Translations under genes and position numbers: made by a program
NCBI RefSeq assembly: GCF_003286125.1
Contig: NZ_QMED01000005.1
Location: 163,918-227,917, forward strand
Source of the DNA: Algibacillus agarilyticus
GTDB lineage: Bacteria > Pseudomonadota > Gammaproteobacteria > Enterobacterales > Alteromonadaceae
Length of the DNA: 64,000 bases
Direction of reading: 5' to 3'
In this document: one piece after another, positions 17,822 to 26,357 of the stretch
How positions within the stretch are numbered: the first letter of the stretch is position 1
Layout of the letters: each line of letters opens with the position of its first letter
The notes under the pieces: model-generated
What the model was told of the DNA's origin: nothing
What the model saw: the letters and a program-made list of their open reading frames with translations, nothing else
The model's database searches: none

Positions 17822-18247
17822 AATTAATTAGTCTCTTAGTTTTATTATTTGCACCAATTGAAGAGGCAGTGTGATTTGACCACTAAAGTTATGGAGTTAA
17901 TCATAACAAGATTAGGCCACGAAATAACAAAGAAAACTAGAATAAAATTTATTGTTTAATATGGCTGCTTTTATTCTTAAGCCGGCATTCAATTCAATAT
18001 TGTTTAGATCTGCTCTTCGCTCACAGCTGCCCTTAGAGTATTTACGTTAACTCATAATGGGGCAAAAGTGACTTAGAGGCGAACGTCCGAAAATGGCACA
18101 GATAAGTCATTAAAGTGAATGAGTGAAATGTATACTTTCGGATCTTAGCTGACCTAATCCACGGCGAGATTAGGTTAAACTCAAAAGTGAAAAAGCGTCA
18201 GATAGACATGAGCTTCTACCTTTTCAAATGTTACCGTTTAAAACTAT
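17822..18247. other. Upstream region of the reverse-transcriptase operon, with hairpins
   Basis: About 425 bases. Near 18153-18174 the arms CCTAATC/GATTAGG form a short hairpin. Around it the pair GTCCGAAA (about 18088) and TTTCGGAT (about 18136) forms a longer-range inverted repeat. These could be part of a promoter, a terminator or the non-coding RNA of the reverse-transcriptase system. No gene is seen. Confidence 0.35.
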
Positions 18248-18632
18248 CTATCGATTTTTATTAATAGATTCATCGACAAGCTTTAACAGCAATGATATTT
18301 CAGCCCGGCCAGACCATGAACCTAGCGTGTAAGACAAACCCATCCCCCCAATTATATAGTCTTCTCGCTCAGGTTTTATGGTTCATTGTCAGCGCTTACT
18401 CGCCCCAATCACATAATAGAGCATATGCTCATGGGGTCTCGAAGCTTGACGGCTTCCCCTAAAACCCGATCGCTTTGACTATAAGCAGCTCGGGTTCATC
18501 ATCATAAAATACAAAAAAGCTTAACAGGCTTAATAGCGATGTTAAAACAATAATCCATCTCATAACCGGCCATGCTGTGTGTTGTCGCTTTAGCCACTCA
18601 TACATTTTTTTGTCTTTATCATTCAATTCCAT
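18248..18632 (-). pseudogene. Small membrane-protein gene split by a MITE-like element
   Basis: A second copy of the 85-residue membrane-protein gene at 25722. The start (ATG ending at 18632), the stop (TAG at 18248-18250) and the sequence on both sides match the intact copy, but a 127-bp insertion (element plus TA duplication) at 18355-18483 shifts the frame. The homologous segment runs from 18248 to 18735 and equals 25722-26082 exactly in length once the insertion is removed. Confidence 0.85.
18357..18481 (-). mobile_element. MITE-like element, short form (copy 3), with empty site known
   Basis: A 125-bp copy running from TAGTCTTCTCGC to GCTTTGACTA. The paralogous, uninterrupted site at about 25817-25832 reads CCAATTATAAGCAG; here it reads CCAATTATA, element, TAAGCAG. 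The insertion therefore duplicated TA and fixes the element ends. Confidence 0.88.
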
Positions 18633-18811
18633 TTTAAATAACCTCTGGTTTTATGGTTAGTTACTTTTAATCGTGCCCAATATACCTTTATTTAATTGAG
18701 CCTTATTGGTGGCTACCTGCAATGTTACGGCTGTGATTTGTCTTCGAACACGGTATTTTTCAAGGTAGTTGTCACCTATCGTTGTCAATCAGTGACGAGC
18801 ATTAATCACCA

Positions 18812-18850
18812 TGTAAGCTATTTAGTTAATCGAGCGACTAAAAGCTTACA
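18812..18850 (-). terminator. Hairpin downstream of the jelly-roll lipoprotein gene
   Basis: Arms TGTAAGCT and AGCTTACA, extended by TTTAGT/ACTAAA, lie 25 bases past the stop of the leftward gene. No T-run follows, so this is a stable transcript end or weak terminator. Confidence 0.5.
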
Positions 18851-18874
18851 TAGACCCTGTATTAACCAGTAGTA

Positions 18875-19963
18875 TTACTTCACACTTGCGCCTGTCACTA
18901 AAACTAAAATGTCATCAACCACCTCAGTTTCACCCACGTAAATACCCCACCGGAAACCAATTTCAAGGGTGCGTTGCCACTGACCGGTACCCACTGATTC
19001 ACCATCAATCCACATTTCATAATCTAAACCGTTATCACGTACTTTCATATCAAACGGTTGGCCGATAACATTATCGCGGAGTTTTTTTCTGTTTTTGTAA
19101 ATTCCTTCACGCGGATAAAACCATAAGCTACCGTCTCCGTGAACACGTAACATAACGGACCAATGATCAACATTATTACCTTTCGCCTGAAAAATAGAAC
19201 AATAGTGCCCTTTGACTGGCAGCGCCGAGCAGCCCTTGGCTTTTAATACCGTAAAACGGGCACTAAACTCTCGCCATATGCCTGGTTCTGGAAACCAGCG
19301 TTGCTTAGAACTTGATATTTCAACTCGAGCAGCGAGTGGGCGGCTGTTACTAACATTTTCTTCATTTTTAAATAAACGGAAAATTTGCGTATTACCAGAT
19401 TCTTGGTACCAACGACTCCAGCGTTCAAATTTACTTTGCCCTATTGCAGGGTTCCCTACTGTATGCAATGAATACTTGTTTTCAACACTATTTATTGGCC
19501 GACTTCCATACTCCCCCGTTTCGATTAACGCATGATTGATTGAAATAATTGAACCTAATACGCCTTTGTAAGTAAATGTGTATAGGGGAAGCAAAGCATC
19601 GGTTGCCAGTACTTCTTCCCATGTAAGATCAGTGCCTTCTTGTTTGTATAACCAAGTGGTATCAGGATCTGGTTGAGCATCCACTGGTGTATCGGGCTGA
19701 GTATCAACTGGTGTATCGGGCTGAGCATCCACTGGTGTATCGGGCTGAGTATCAACTGGTGTATCTGGCTGAGTATCAACTGGTGTATCTGGCTGAGTAT
19801 CAACTGGTTTATCTGGCTGAGTATTCACTGGGGTGTCTGGCTGAGTATTCACTGGGGTGTTTGCAAGGGGCTTTTCCTGCTCACTGCCACCGTTTGACTT
19901 ATCGCCACAGGCGCTAAGCGCCAAAACGAGCATAGGGATTGTAAAAATTGTAATGTATTTCAT
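18875..19963 (-). CDS. Lipoprotein with octapeptide repeat linker and jelly-roll domain; candidate polysaccharide lyase
   Basis: A 362-residue lipoprotein (lipobox LSAC, Cys19). A Pro/Asp/Thr-rich linker of eight TPVDTQPD-type octapeptides follows. The C-terminal ~250 residues look all-beta, with segments LAARVEISSSKQRWF, EFSARFTVLKA, SIFQAKGNNVDHWSVMLR, GQPFDMKVRDNGLDYEMWID and FRWGIYVGE. The pattern of surface Arg/Glu strands resembles jelly-roll lyases of the alginate/heparin-lyase type, but I cannot place it in a family. The start at 19963 has AGGA eight bases upstream; an earlier in-frame codon at 19990 has none. A putative ECF promoter lies at 20028-20060, which ties it to the ulvan regulon. 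Confidence 0.6.
   Translation of the reverse strand: MKYITIFTIPMLVLALSACGDKSNGGSEQEKPLANTPVNTQPDTPVNTQPDKPVDTQPDTPVDTQPDTPVDTQPDTPVDAQPDTPVDTQPDTPVDAQPDPDTTWLYKQEGTDLTWEEVLATDALLPLYTFTYKGVLGSIISINHALIETGEYGSRPINSVENKYSLHTVGNPAIGQSKFERWSRWYQESGNTQIFRLFKNEENVSNSRPLAARVEISSSKQRWFPEPGIWREFSARFTVLKAKGCSALPVKGHYCSIFQAKGNNVDHWSVMLRVHGDGSLWFYPREGIYKNRKKLRDNVIGQPFDMKVRDNGLDYEMWIDGESVGTGQWQRTLEIGFRWGIYVGETEVVDDILVLVTGASVK
19667..19858 (-). repeat. 24-bp coding tandem repeat (8 units)
   Basis: Eight head-to-tail 24-bp units encode octapeptides TPVDTQPD, TPVDAQPD, TPVNTQPD or KPVDTQPD. They form an extended linker between the lipid anchor and the catalytic-like domain. Near-identity of the units means that copy number could vary by slippage. 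The other frames are open too, which creates spurious antisense ORFs. Confidence 0.9.
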
Positions 19964-20027
19964 CTTTTTTCCTGAGGATTTATATCGCATTTTCTTATTT
20001 TGGTTTTATTATTTAGGCTTACGATAT

Positions 20028-20060
20028 GAATAGCCTTACGGGTACACCAATTGATACCCT
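20028..20060 (-). promoter_or_regulatory. Putative ECF sigma promoter upstream of the jelly-roll lipoprotein
   Basis: On the minus strand AGGGTATCAAT, 16 bases, CTATTC, about 65 bases before the start at 19963. Confidence 0.65.
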
Positions 20061-20244
20061 TCGCGTTAAAGAAAACTCAACAGCTGCCGCAGATAGCTAA
20101 AAAACCCTAATAATTAGCTTAAAAATTAGAAAGAACCTTTACCCCTTCCGTATTAAATGACCACCCAAGAATCCTCATGCTATTTAGTGGCACGAGACTA
20201 TAAAAATTATTTTTTTATAAACACTTTTTTTGTAACACGACAGG

Positions 20245-20276
20245 GGGGTATCAATTTCATCGCTTTCTGCCTATTC
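20245..20276 (+). promoter_or_regulatory. Putative ECF sigma promoter upstream of GH106-1
   Basis: GGGGTATCAAT, 15 bases, CTATTC, 44 bases before the GH106 start. This and the site at 20028-20060 form a divergent promoter pair within about 250 bases. Confidence 0.68.
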
Positions 20277-20319
20277 AATATATACCCATTGAATACGCTT
20301 GCTATACGGAAAACACTTT

Positions 20320-23300
20320 ATGCATATTGTCCCCAAACTCATTAGCTCTATGTGCTTGCTTAGCCTGTCAGCCTTATATGGTTGCGCAGACAAAACGGCC
20401 GATTTTACGCCACCTGTAACTTCAACACCGTTTGATTCAAATGCCGCTGCCCTGCTGCAACAGAATTTTGTAACCCCCACGAATGAGGCTAAGCCACTAA
20501 CTTGGTATCATGTGATGAACAGTAATATGTCAAAAGCAGGTATCACTAAAGACTTTGAGGCGATGGCCGAAGCCGGTATTGGTGGGGTGCTCTATTTCAA
20601 CCTTGGCCGAAATATTCCCAAAGGAAAGGTGTTATTTAATACCCCAAATCATATCGACATGATCGGTCACATGGCAACAGAAGCCAAACGCCTGGGTTTA
20701 AGCTTTGGTATTCACAACTGCGATGGTTGGTCGTCAAGTGGTGGCCCGTGGATCACGCCAGAGCATGGCATGAAACAAGTCACTTGGAATGAAAAGGTTG
20801 TTACCAGTAATGGCGGTGACGTCAAGGTGCAATTAGCCCAGCCAATGACGATGTTAGATTATTATCAAGACATTGCCGTACTCGCTTACCCATCACTAGA
20901 AACCGAACTCGTTGATGCCTCATTAACACCCGTGATCACCGCCTCAGATCCCAACTTTGATACCCGCGTGGTTTCAAATGTCGAGGTCATGAAAAAATCA
21001 TCGATTAAGTCAAAAAACAAACAACCGGTTTGGTTGCAATTTGCTTACGACAAGCCCGTCACTATTCGTTTTGCCAGCATGGATATTAGCTTCGGTAAAA
21101 AAATAAAATACGAATTGCAGTATTCAAATGACGGCAAAAACTTTAAAAAGCATGTCGACTTGAAAGTGAATCGTCCGGGCCGAGTTCGTTGGGCGCTCGA
21201 TGGTGCGTTTGAAGGTGTAACTGCAAAATACTTTAGAATTGTTGCCAATAAAACCCTCAACATTTTTGAAGCGAGCTTATCGTCAACACCAAGAATGGGA
21301 AATTTTTTAGGCCGAACCCTAGCAACACGTACCGATTATGGTCACTTACCTAAAATTGGCAAGCCTGCCAAACAACATATCATCGATCCTAAAAAAATCA
21401 TTAATTTAACCGGCAAGCTCTCTGCTGATGGTCAGTTACAAACACAATTACCTGCCGGTAATTGGACCATAATGCGCTTTGGTTACACCGCTAAAGGCAC
21501 GACTAATGTACCGCCAACTGCCGAAGGTCGCGGTTTAGAAGTCGATAAATTTAGCCGAGCTGCATTTAAGGCGCATTACGACGCTTACGTAACCAATGTT
21601 ATCAACAAGGTAAAAGACGTTGCCCCAGGGGTGATGCAATATTTAGAAATTGATAGTTATGAAGTGGGCGGCCAAAACTGGACTCAAGACTACGAACAAG
21701 CCTTTAAAGAGCAACATAGTTATGATCTTGTCCCCTTTTTACCGCTATTTGCCGGTAAATTTGTTGACTCAGCCGCTACCGCTGAAGCGGTATCATGGGA
21801 TATTCGTGAGCTAAGTAACAAGTTAATCACTGAAAACTATTATCAATACTTTACCGAATTAGCTAACGCTGACGGCATGAAAACTTACAATGAACCTTAT
21901 GGTATTGGCCCCTTTAATGATTTAGATGCCGGCGGTAAAGTGGACATTCCAATGGGAGAATTCTGGTTAAAACGTAATATTTATATGTTAGCGTCAGCGA
22001 CTTCTGCCGGCCATATTTACAATAAAAACATTATTTCTGCCGAAGCTTTTACCGCGACCAAAGATCACAATTGGCGCTTCAACCCTGCTGATGCCAAGTA
22101 TGACGGTGATTTTAGCTGGGCACTCGGTATTAACCAATTTGTATTCCATCGTTTTGTCCATCAAGCAAACACCCATGTGGTACCGGGCATGACGATGGAA
22201 TATTGGGGTGCGCACGTTGACGCGACTCAACCTTGGTTTAAAACTGCAGGTAAAGCATGGTTCAACTACCTTAGCCGTGGCCAATATATGTTACGCCAAG
22301 GTCAACCCGTTGCTGATTTACTTTGGTATGTGGGCGACTCTGCGCCAACAGAATGTCCAGATCGTCGTCGTATCAAAAAGAAACTACCGACCTACATCAA
22401 TTACGATTGTTTAAACCGTGACGTATTACAAAACAAGTTGTTTTATAAAAATGGTCGCTACCAGCTTGATCACGGTGTTCAATACAAGGCGTTAAAACTG
22501 ACCAATCACGACACTCTATACATTGATTCAGTGAGAAAAATCTACCAATTCGCCCAGCAAGGCGGCGTGATTATTGGTAAACCAATTAAACAACTTGCGG
22601 GTCGCGATGTGACCAAAGCGCAACAGCAAGAATTTAAAAAAATGGTCGATTACATTTGGGCGCAGCCGACTACTTATTTATCAGTTACAACCACAGCTGA
22701 TTGGCACAAACTTTATGAAAAGCAGCAGCTAAACTTTGATTTACGCATTAAAAATATTGATCAGCTATTTTACACCCATAGAAAAACAGCCAGTCAAGAT
22801 ATTTACTTTGTCTATAACCAAAACAAAGAACGCCGTTTATTTGATGCGACCTTTGAAGTCACAGGAAAAATCCCTGAACTATGGGATGCTAATACGGGAA
22901 CAATTAAAAAACTCGCTACCTTTAAAGTGGGCAAAAATACCACAGACGTTACCTTTCGGTTAGACCCAGAAGAGTCGGTTTTTATTGTCTTTCAGCGCTC
23001 ATCAAGCAACATGAAAGTAGTCGACCCGCAAGTGGTGCGCGATCAAGATGTTGAAGTGATTTATGATGAAAACAATCATCTTAAATTGTTAGCTCAAGCG
23101 AGCGACAAGGTGAATATTGTTATCGATGGTGAAAAACAAAACATCAAGGTAAAAGATATGCCGGCACCACAAACGCTAACCGGCAGCTGGCAGGTATCAT
23201 TCAAAAAGCAATACGGATTAGATAAAACCGTGACTTTTAACAAGCTGATCAATTTTAAAGATCATGCCGACTCTGAGGTTCGCGCGTACTCAGGCATTAG

Positions 23301-23754
23301 CAGCTACCAGAAAAGCTTCACTGTATCACCCGAGTTATTAGCCAGCGACCAAAAAATCATCCTAGATTTAGGGCAACTCAGTGATACTGCGCAAGTCTTT
23401 ATTAATGGTGTTGATGCAGGCGTTACTTGGATTGCTCCTTTTACCTTAGATGTGACTAACTACTTACATACGGGTAAAAACAGCATTCGAATTGACGTGG
23501 CCAGCTCATGGATTAACCGCCTGATCACCGATGAAGCTTACCCCGACCATTCACAGTTTTGGCGTGAAAACGGCAAGCCAGTGGGCACCATGCCAAGCTG
23601 GTATACCGACAATAAACCACTACCTAAAAGTGGCCAAAAAGGTGAGCGCATGACATTCACTTCATATAAGTTCGTGAGCAAAGATGATCCGTTAGAGAAT
23701 TCGGGATTATTAGGGCCGTTAACGTTGCAAGCCATCAAAAAAATAAAGCTTTAA
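20320..23754 (+). CDS. GH106 alpha-L-rhamnosidase-like enzyme 1, lipoprotein
   Basis: A protein of about 1144 residues. The N-terminal segment PLTWYHVMNSNMSKAGITKD with AGIGGVLYF and FGIHNCDGWSSSGGPW is the family hallmark, as are LEIDSYEVGGQNWTQ and YNEPYGIGPFNDLDAGG in the catalytic barrel. These carry the conserved Glu residues expected for inverting hydrolysis. A beta-sandwich with galactose-binding-like features (QVFINGVDAGVTW) closes the C-terminus. Expected activity is release of alpha-L-rhamnose from ulvan fragments. I chose the ATG at 20320 because it gives a lipobox (LYGC, Cys22); the frame is open to a TTG at 20299. It has its own ECF-like promoter and a terminator at 23789. Confidence 0.85.
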   Translation: MHIVPKLISSMCLLSLSALYGCADKTADFTPPVTSTPFDSNAAALLQQNFVTPTNEAKPLTWYHVMNSNMSKAGITKDFEAMAEAGIGGVLYFNLGRNIPKGKVLFNTPNHIDMIGHMATEAKRLGLSFGIHNCDGWSSSGGPWITPEHGMKQVTWNEKVVTSNGGDVKVQLAQPMTMLDYYQDIAVLAYPSLETELVDASLTPVITASDPNFDTRVVSNVEVMKKSSIKSKNKQPVWLQFAYDKPVTIRFASMDISFGKKIKYELQYSNDGKNFKKHVDLKVNRPGRVRWALDGAFEGVTAKYFRIVANKTLNIFEASLSSTPRMGNFLGRTLATRTDYGHLPKIGKPAKQHIIDPKKIINLTGKLSADGQLQTQLPAGNWTIMRFGYTAKGTTNVPPTAEGRGLEVDKFSRAAFKAHYDAYVTNVINKVKDVAPGVMQYLEIDSYEVGGQNWTQDYEQAFKEQHSYDLVPFLPLFAGKFVDSAATAEAVSWDIRELSNKLITENYYQYFTELANADGMKTYNEPYGIGPFNDLDAGGKVDIPMGEFWLKRNIYMLASATSAGHIYNKNIISAEAFTATKDHNWRFNPADAKYDGDFSWALGINQFVFHRFVHQANTHVVPGMTMEYWGAHVDATQPWFKTAGKAWFNYLSRGQYMLRQGQPVADLLWYVGDSAPTECPDRRRIKKKLPTYINYDCLNRDVLQNKLFYKNGRYQLDHGVQYKALKLTNHDTLYIDSVRKIYQFAQQGGVIIGKPIKQLAGRDVTKAQQQEFKKMVDYIWAQPTTYLSVTTTADWHKLYEKQQLNFDLRIKNIDQLFYTHRKTASQDIYFVYNQNKERRLFDATFEVTGKIPELWDANTGTIKKLATFKVGKNTTDVTFRLDPEESVFIVFQRSSSNMKVVDPQVVRDQDVEVIYDENNHLKLLAQASDKVNIVIDGEKQNIKVKDMPAPQTLTGSWQVSFKKQYGLDKTVTFNKLINFKDHADSEVRAYSGISSYQKSFTVSPELLASDQKIILDLGQLSDTAQVFINGVDAGVTWIAPFTLDVTNYLHTGKNSIRIDVASSWINRLITDEAYPDHSQFWRENGKPVGTMPSWYTDNKPLPKSGQKGERMTFTSYKFVSKDDPLENSGLLGPLTLQAIKKIKL

Positions 23755-23788
23755 TTCGCTGCAACCTGAATGTGAATGTGAGCACGGT

Positions 23789-23827
23789 AAAGTGCCGTCG
23801 ATGGTTAATCGCCATAAACGGCACTTT
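23789..23827 (+). terminator. Hairpin after GH106-1
   Basis: Arms AAAGTGCCGT and ACGGCACTTT with a 19-base loop, 35 bases after the GH106 stop. Confidence 0.6.
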
Positions 23828-23925
23828 ATGTACAAGTCCGTAAACAATAATACAGCCAACATAATCATTAAAATTAGGGTGGTTCTGCTGCGGTTAACCT
23901 ACAAAAAATACAAATAAGGAATAAA

Positions 23926-25401
23926 ATGAAAACGACAATAATAAAATCATTTAGAATTGTAACCTTTACACTGCTCTCGGGGATAATAATTTCGTGCGGT
24001 AGCGATTCTACTGAAGCCCCAATTGATAACGATATCGATAAAGACGGTATTGTAAATACTATTGATACTTGTCCAAACACACCGACTAACGATTCGCCTG
24101 ATCAGCAAGGCTGTGGTTTAAGCCAGCTTGATAGCGATAATGATGGCTCGTCAAATGCCATTGATATATGCCCCAATACCCCTAACAACGACTCGCCAAA
24201 TAATCAAGGCTGCGGCTTAAGCCAGCTTGATAGCGATAATGATGGCTCGTCGAATGCCATTGATATGTGCACCGACACCCCAAACAACGATTCGCCAAAT
24301 GCCGATGGTTGTGGCCTAAGTCAATTAGATACCGATAACGATGGTTTAAACGATAAAGATGATCAGTGTGCAGATACTCCCGCTGGCACCGTGGTAGATA
24401 GTGTCGGTTGTAAATTCATCGACACCGACCAAGACACTGTCAGTGATGCGTTAGATTTGTGTCAAAATACCCAAGACGGTAAAACCGTCGACAGCAACGG
24501 TTGTGCAAGTTACCAGCGAGATACCGATTCAGACTCCGTTAATGATGAAACTGATCAATGTCCGGCAACGCCGATAACAGAAATGGCTGATGCCACCGGT
24601 TGTGGTCCATCACAAAAAGATACCGATAAAGATGGCGTGCTTGATGTTGTTGACTTGTGTTTATACACCCCAGTGAATGATCCGGTAGATTTTCAAGGTT
24701 GCGGTCCTTTCATTGAAAGTGACGGTGTGGTTGTGGTCGAAATGGAGTCGTTTAATTTACAAAATACACAATGGCAAGTCATTGAAGATACTAGCGCCAT
24801 GAATAATAAAGCAATCGAATGGCTGGGTGAAGATTCTTTTACTGAAGCGAATAAAGGCGTGATTGAAGTGTCGGTAAATATTACAAAAACCGGCACTTAT
24901 TATTTCGATTGGGCCAATAAAATTGGCACAGGTACATCAGCAACAGAGCACAATGATACCTGGGTAAAAGTAGAATCAGCAACGTTCTATAATCGAGTTG
25001 AACATGCAGAACAAGGTACGCTTATTGCTTGCCCGCATGGCTTGTCGAGCGCTGAAAATAACTGCGTGGTATCTCCTGCAACTGTTACAGAAACGGCCAA
25101 AGGTGTAGAGCATGTAGACATAGTTCATAAAACGCACGGGGGTAATAATAAACAGGGTTACTTTAAGGCATACCGCAGAGGCACTCCGCTTGATACCTAC
25201 AAATGGGACACCAGAACATATGACTTTAACCCACGTGCCATATATGCCGATTTCGACGCCCCAGGTATTTACAAGATATTCGTAGCAGGGCGATCTAAAC
25301 ATCACGTTATTGATAGGCTAAAACTAACTCACACGGACTTAGCACAAAGCACTGCACAACAAGCACCTGAATCAGAACGTGTCGGCGAACAAGCCCCTTA
25401 A
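23926..25401 (+). CDS. Lipoprotein with thrombospondin type 3 repeats and C-terminal beta-sandwich domain
   Basis: A 491-residue lipoprotein (lipobox IISC, Cys24). Residues about 30-265 are calcium-binding TSP3-type repeats with DxDxDG-like loops (DIDKDGIVN, DSDNDGSSN, DTDNDGLND, DTDQDTVSD, DTDSDSVND, DTDKDGVLD) and paired Cys. The last ~220 residues (EMESFNLQNTQWQVIED, YYFDWANKIGTG, GIYKIFVAGRSKHHVIDRL) resemble carbohydrate-binding modules of the CBM6/35 type, with no catalytic signature. It may tether or present polysaccharide at the surface. Good AAGGA upstream. Two of the repeats are nearly identical over about 115 bases at DNA level (about 24109-24330). It is followed by a clear terminator. 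Confidence 0.65.
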   Translation: MKTTIIKSFRIVTFTLLSGIIISCGSDSTEAPIDNDIDKDGIVNTIDTCPNTPTNDSPDQQGCGLSQLDSDNDGSSNAIDICPNTPNNDSPNNQGCGLSQLDSDNDGSSNAIDMCTDTPNNDSPNADGCGLSQLDTDNDGLNDKDDQCADTPAGTVVDSVGCKFIDTDQDTVSDALDLCQNTQDGKTVDSNGCASYQRDTDSDSVNDETDQCPATPITEMADATGCGPSQKDTDKDGVLDVVDLCLYTPVNDPVDFQGCGPFIESDGVVVVEMESFNLQNTQWQVIEDTSAMNNKAIEWLGEDSFTEANKGVIEVSVNITKTGTYYFDWANKIGTGTSATEHNDTWVKVESATFYNRVEHAEQGTLIACPHGLSSAENNCVVSPATVTETAKGVEHVDIVHKTHGGNNKQGYFKAYRRGTPLDTYKWDTRTYDFNPRAIYADFDAPGIYKIFVAGRSKHHVIDRLKLTHTDLAQSTAQQAPESERVGEQAP

Positions 25402-25460
25402 ACCCTTAATTACGTTAACTACACCAACGATAATTAAGTTTAAGCTGAATCCTATGCAAG

Positions 25461-25485
25461 CCTAGATCCCAATCTAGGTTTTTCC
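25461..25485 (+). terminator. Intrinsic terminator after the TSP3 lipoprotein
   Basis: Arms CCTAGAT/ATCTAGG with a 4-base loop followed by TTTTT and a second T-rich run: a classic Rho-independent terminator. Confidence 0.8.
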
Positions 25486-25721
25486 GTTTTTATTGCCGCT
25501 CCCTTTCTATCGATTACGGCAACGTTATCGATCTAAAAATCGGAACAACAACATGAGGTATAAGCAACATCCAACATAAAAGTAAATATCTACGTGAAAA
25601 GCCGTGATTTAAATTTGTAATAAAACACTCACACAATACGATTTTACTCAGCTAGCGACAAAATTATAATGAGTGAGGTTAGCAAGCACCTGATGACGGG
25701 TTTATTTATATATATTAAAGG

Positions 25722-25979
25722 CTATCGGTCTTTATTAATAGATTCATCTACAAGCTTTAACAGCAATGATATTTCAGCACGACCAGACCATGAACCTAGC
25801 GTGTAAGACAAACCCATCCCTCCAATTATAAGCAGCTCGGGTTCATCATCATAAAATACAAAAAAGCTTAACAGGCTTAATAGCGATGTTAAAACAATAA
25901 TCCATCTCATAACCGGCCATGCTGTGTGTTGTCGCTTTAGCCACTCATACATTTTTTTGTCTTTATCATTCAATTCCAT
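25722..25979 (-). CDS. Small two-TM membrane protein (intact copy)
   Basis: 85 residues, unrecognised. A charged N-terminus (MELNDKDKKMYEWLKRQH) is followed by two hydrophobic helices (about 22-44 and 48-64), with an Asp/Glu pair between them and an amphipathic tail. AGGTTATTT precedes the start at modest spacing. A second copy at 18248 is broken by a MITE-like element. Few differences separate the two copies, and duplication includes about 100 bases upstream, so promoter and gene were copied together. No function can be assigned. Confidence 0.65.
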   Translation of the reverse strand: MELNDKDKKMYEWLKRQHTAWPVMRWIIVLTSLLSLLSFFVFYDDEPELLIIGGMGLSYTLGSWSGRAEISLLLKLVDESINKDR

Positions 25980-26327
25980 TTTAAATAACCTCTGGTTTTA
26001 TGGTTAGTTACTTTTAATCGTGCCCAATATACCTTTATTTAATTGAGCCTTATTGGTGGCCAACTGCAATGTTACGGCTGTGTTTATCTATGTAGGCGTA
26101 TTAATATTAGGAGTCATAATGAGGGTCATATTAGGGGCAATACTGAGAGTAATGTTGAGAGTAATGTTGAGAGTAATGGTGGCTTACGTTTAGCTAAGCA
26201 CACCCTACTGTATTTTATGCAACCAAGTTTACTTTTTAAATTGTCTGCCTTACTCAACCTAGAGAATAAACTCAGGCTGTTCACTCACTGAATAAACAGC
26301 TTAGTGAGTGAACATTCGGCATTAATA
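25980..26327. other. Intergenic region with 12-bp tandem repeat
   Basis: 25980-26082 is the duplicated upstream segment of the small membrane gene. At 26145-26180 three tandem copies of GAGAGTAATGTT (last one GAGAGTAATGGT) occur. An ORF of 82 codons spans this on the plus strand but looks like read-through of the repeat. Confidence 0.5.
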
Positions 26328-26345
26328 TAGTCTTCTCGCTTTGAC
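26328..26345 (-). mobile_element. Deletion remnant of the MITE-like element (copy 6)
   Basis: The 18 bases TAGTCTTCTCGCTTTGAC join the left terminus (TAGTCTTCTCGCT) directly to the right terminus (CGCTTTGAC). The join is at CGCT, which is present at both ends of the full element. It sits just beyond the stop of the GH105 gene. Confidence 0.55.
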
Positions 26346-26357
26346 GTTAATAAGTGA

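Noticed and set aside
19667-19870. Regularly spaced short repeats resembling a CRISPR array
   Set aside because: Units are 24 bp, head-to-tail without spacers, and encode in-frame octapeptides of a lipoprotein linker.
19673-19917. Antisense ORFs of 74-82 codons over the repeat linker
   Set aside because: They arise because the 24-bp repeat keeps several frames open; composition is purely repetitive and no ribosome-binding site is seen.
24109-24330. DNA-level tandem repeat as a mobile or phase-variable element
   Set aside because: The near-identical ~115-bp units correspond to two consecutive TSP3 protein repeats and are explained by coding constraint and recent repeat duplication.
26043-26291. 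82-codon plus-strand ORF upstream of the small membrane gene
   Set aside because: It reads through the duplicated upstream segment and the 12-bp tandem repeat, with no recognisable domain or start signal.
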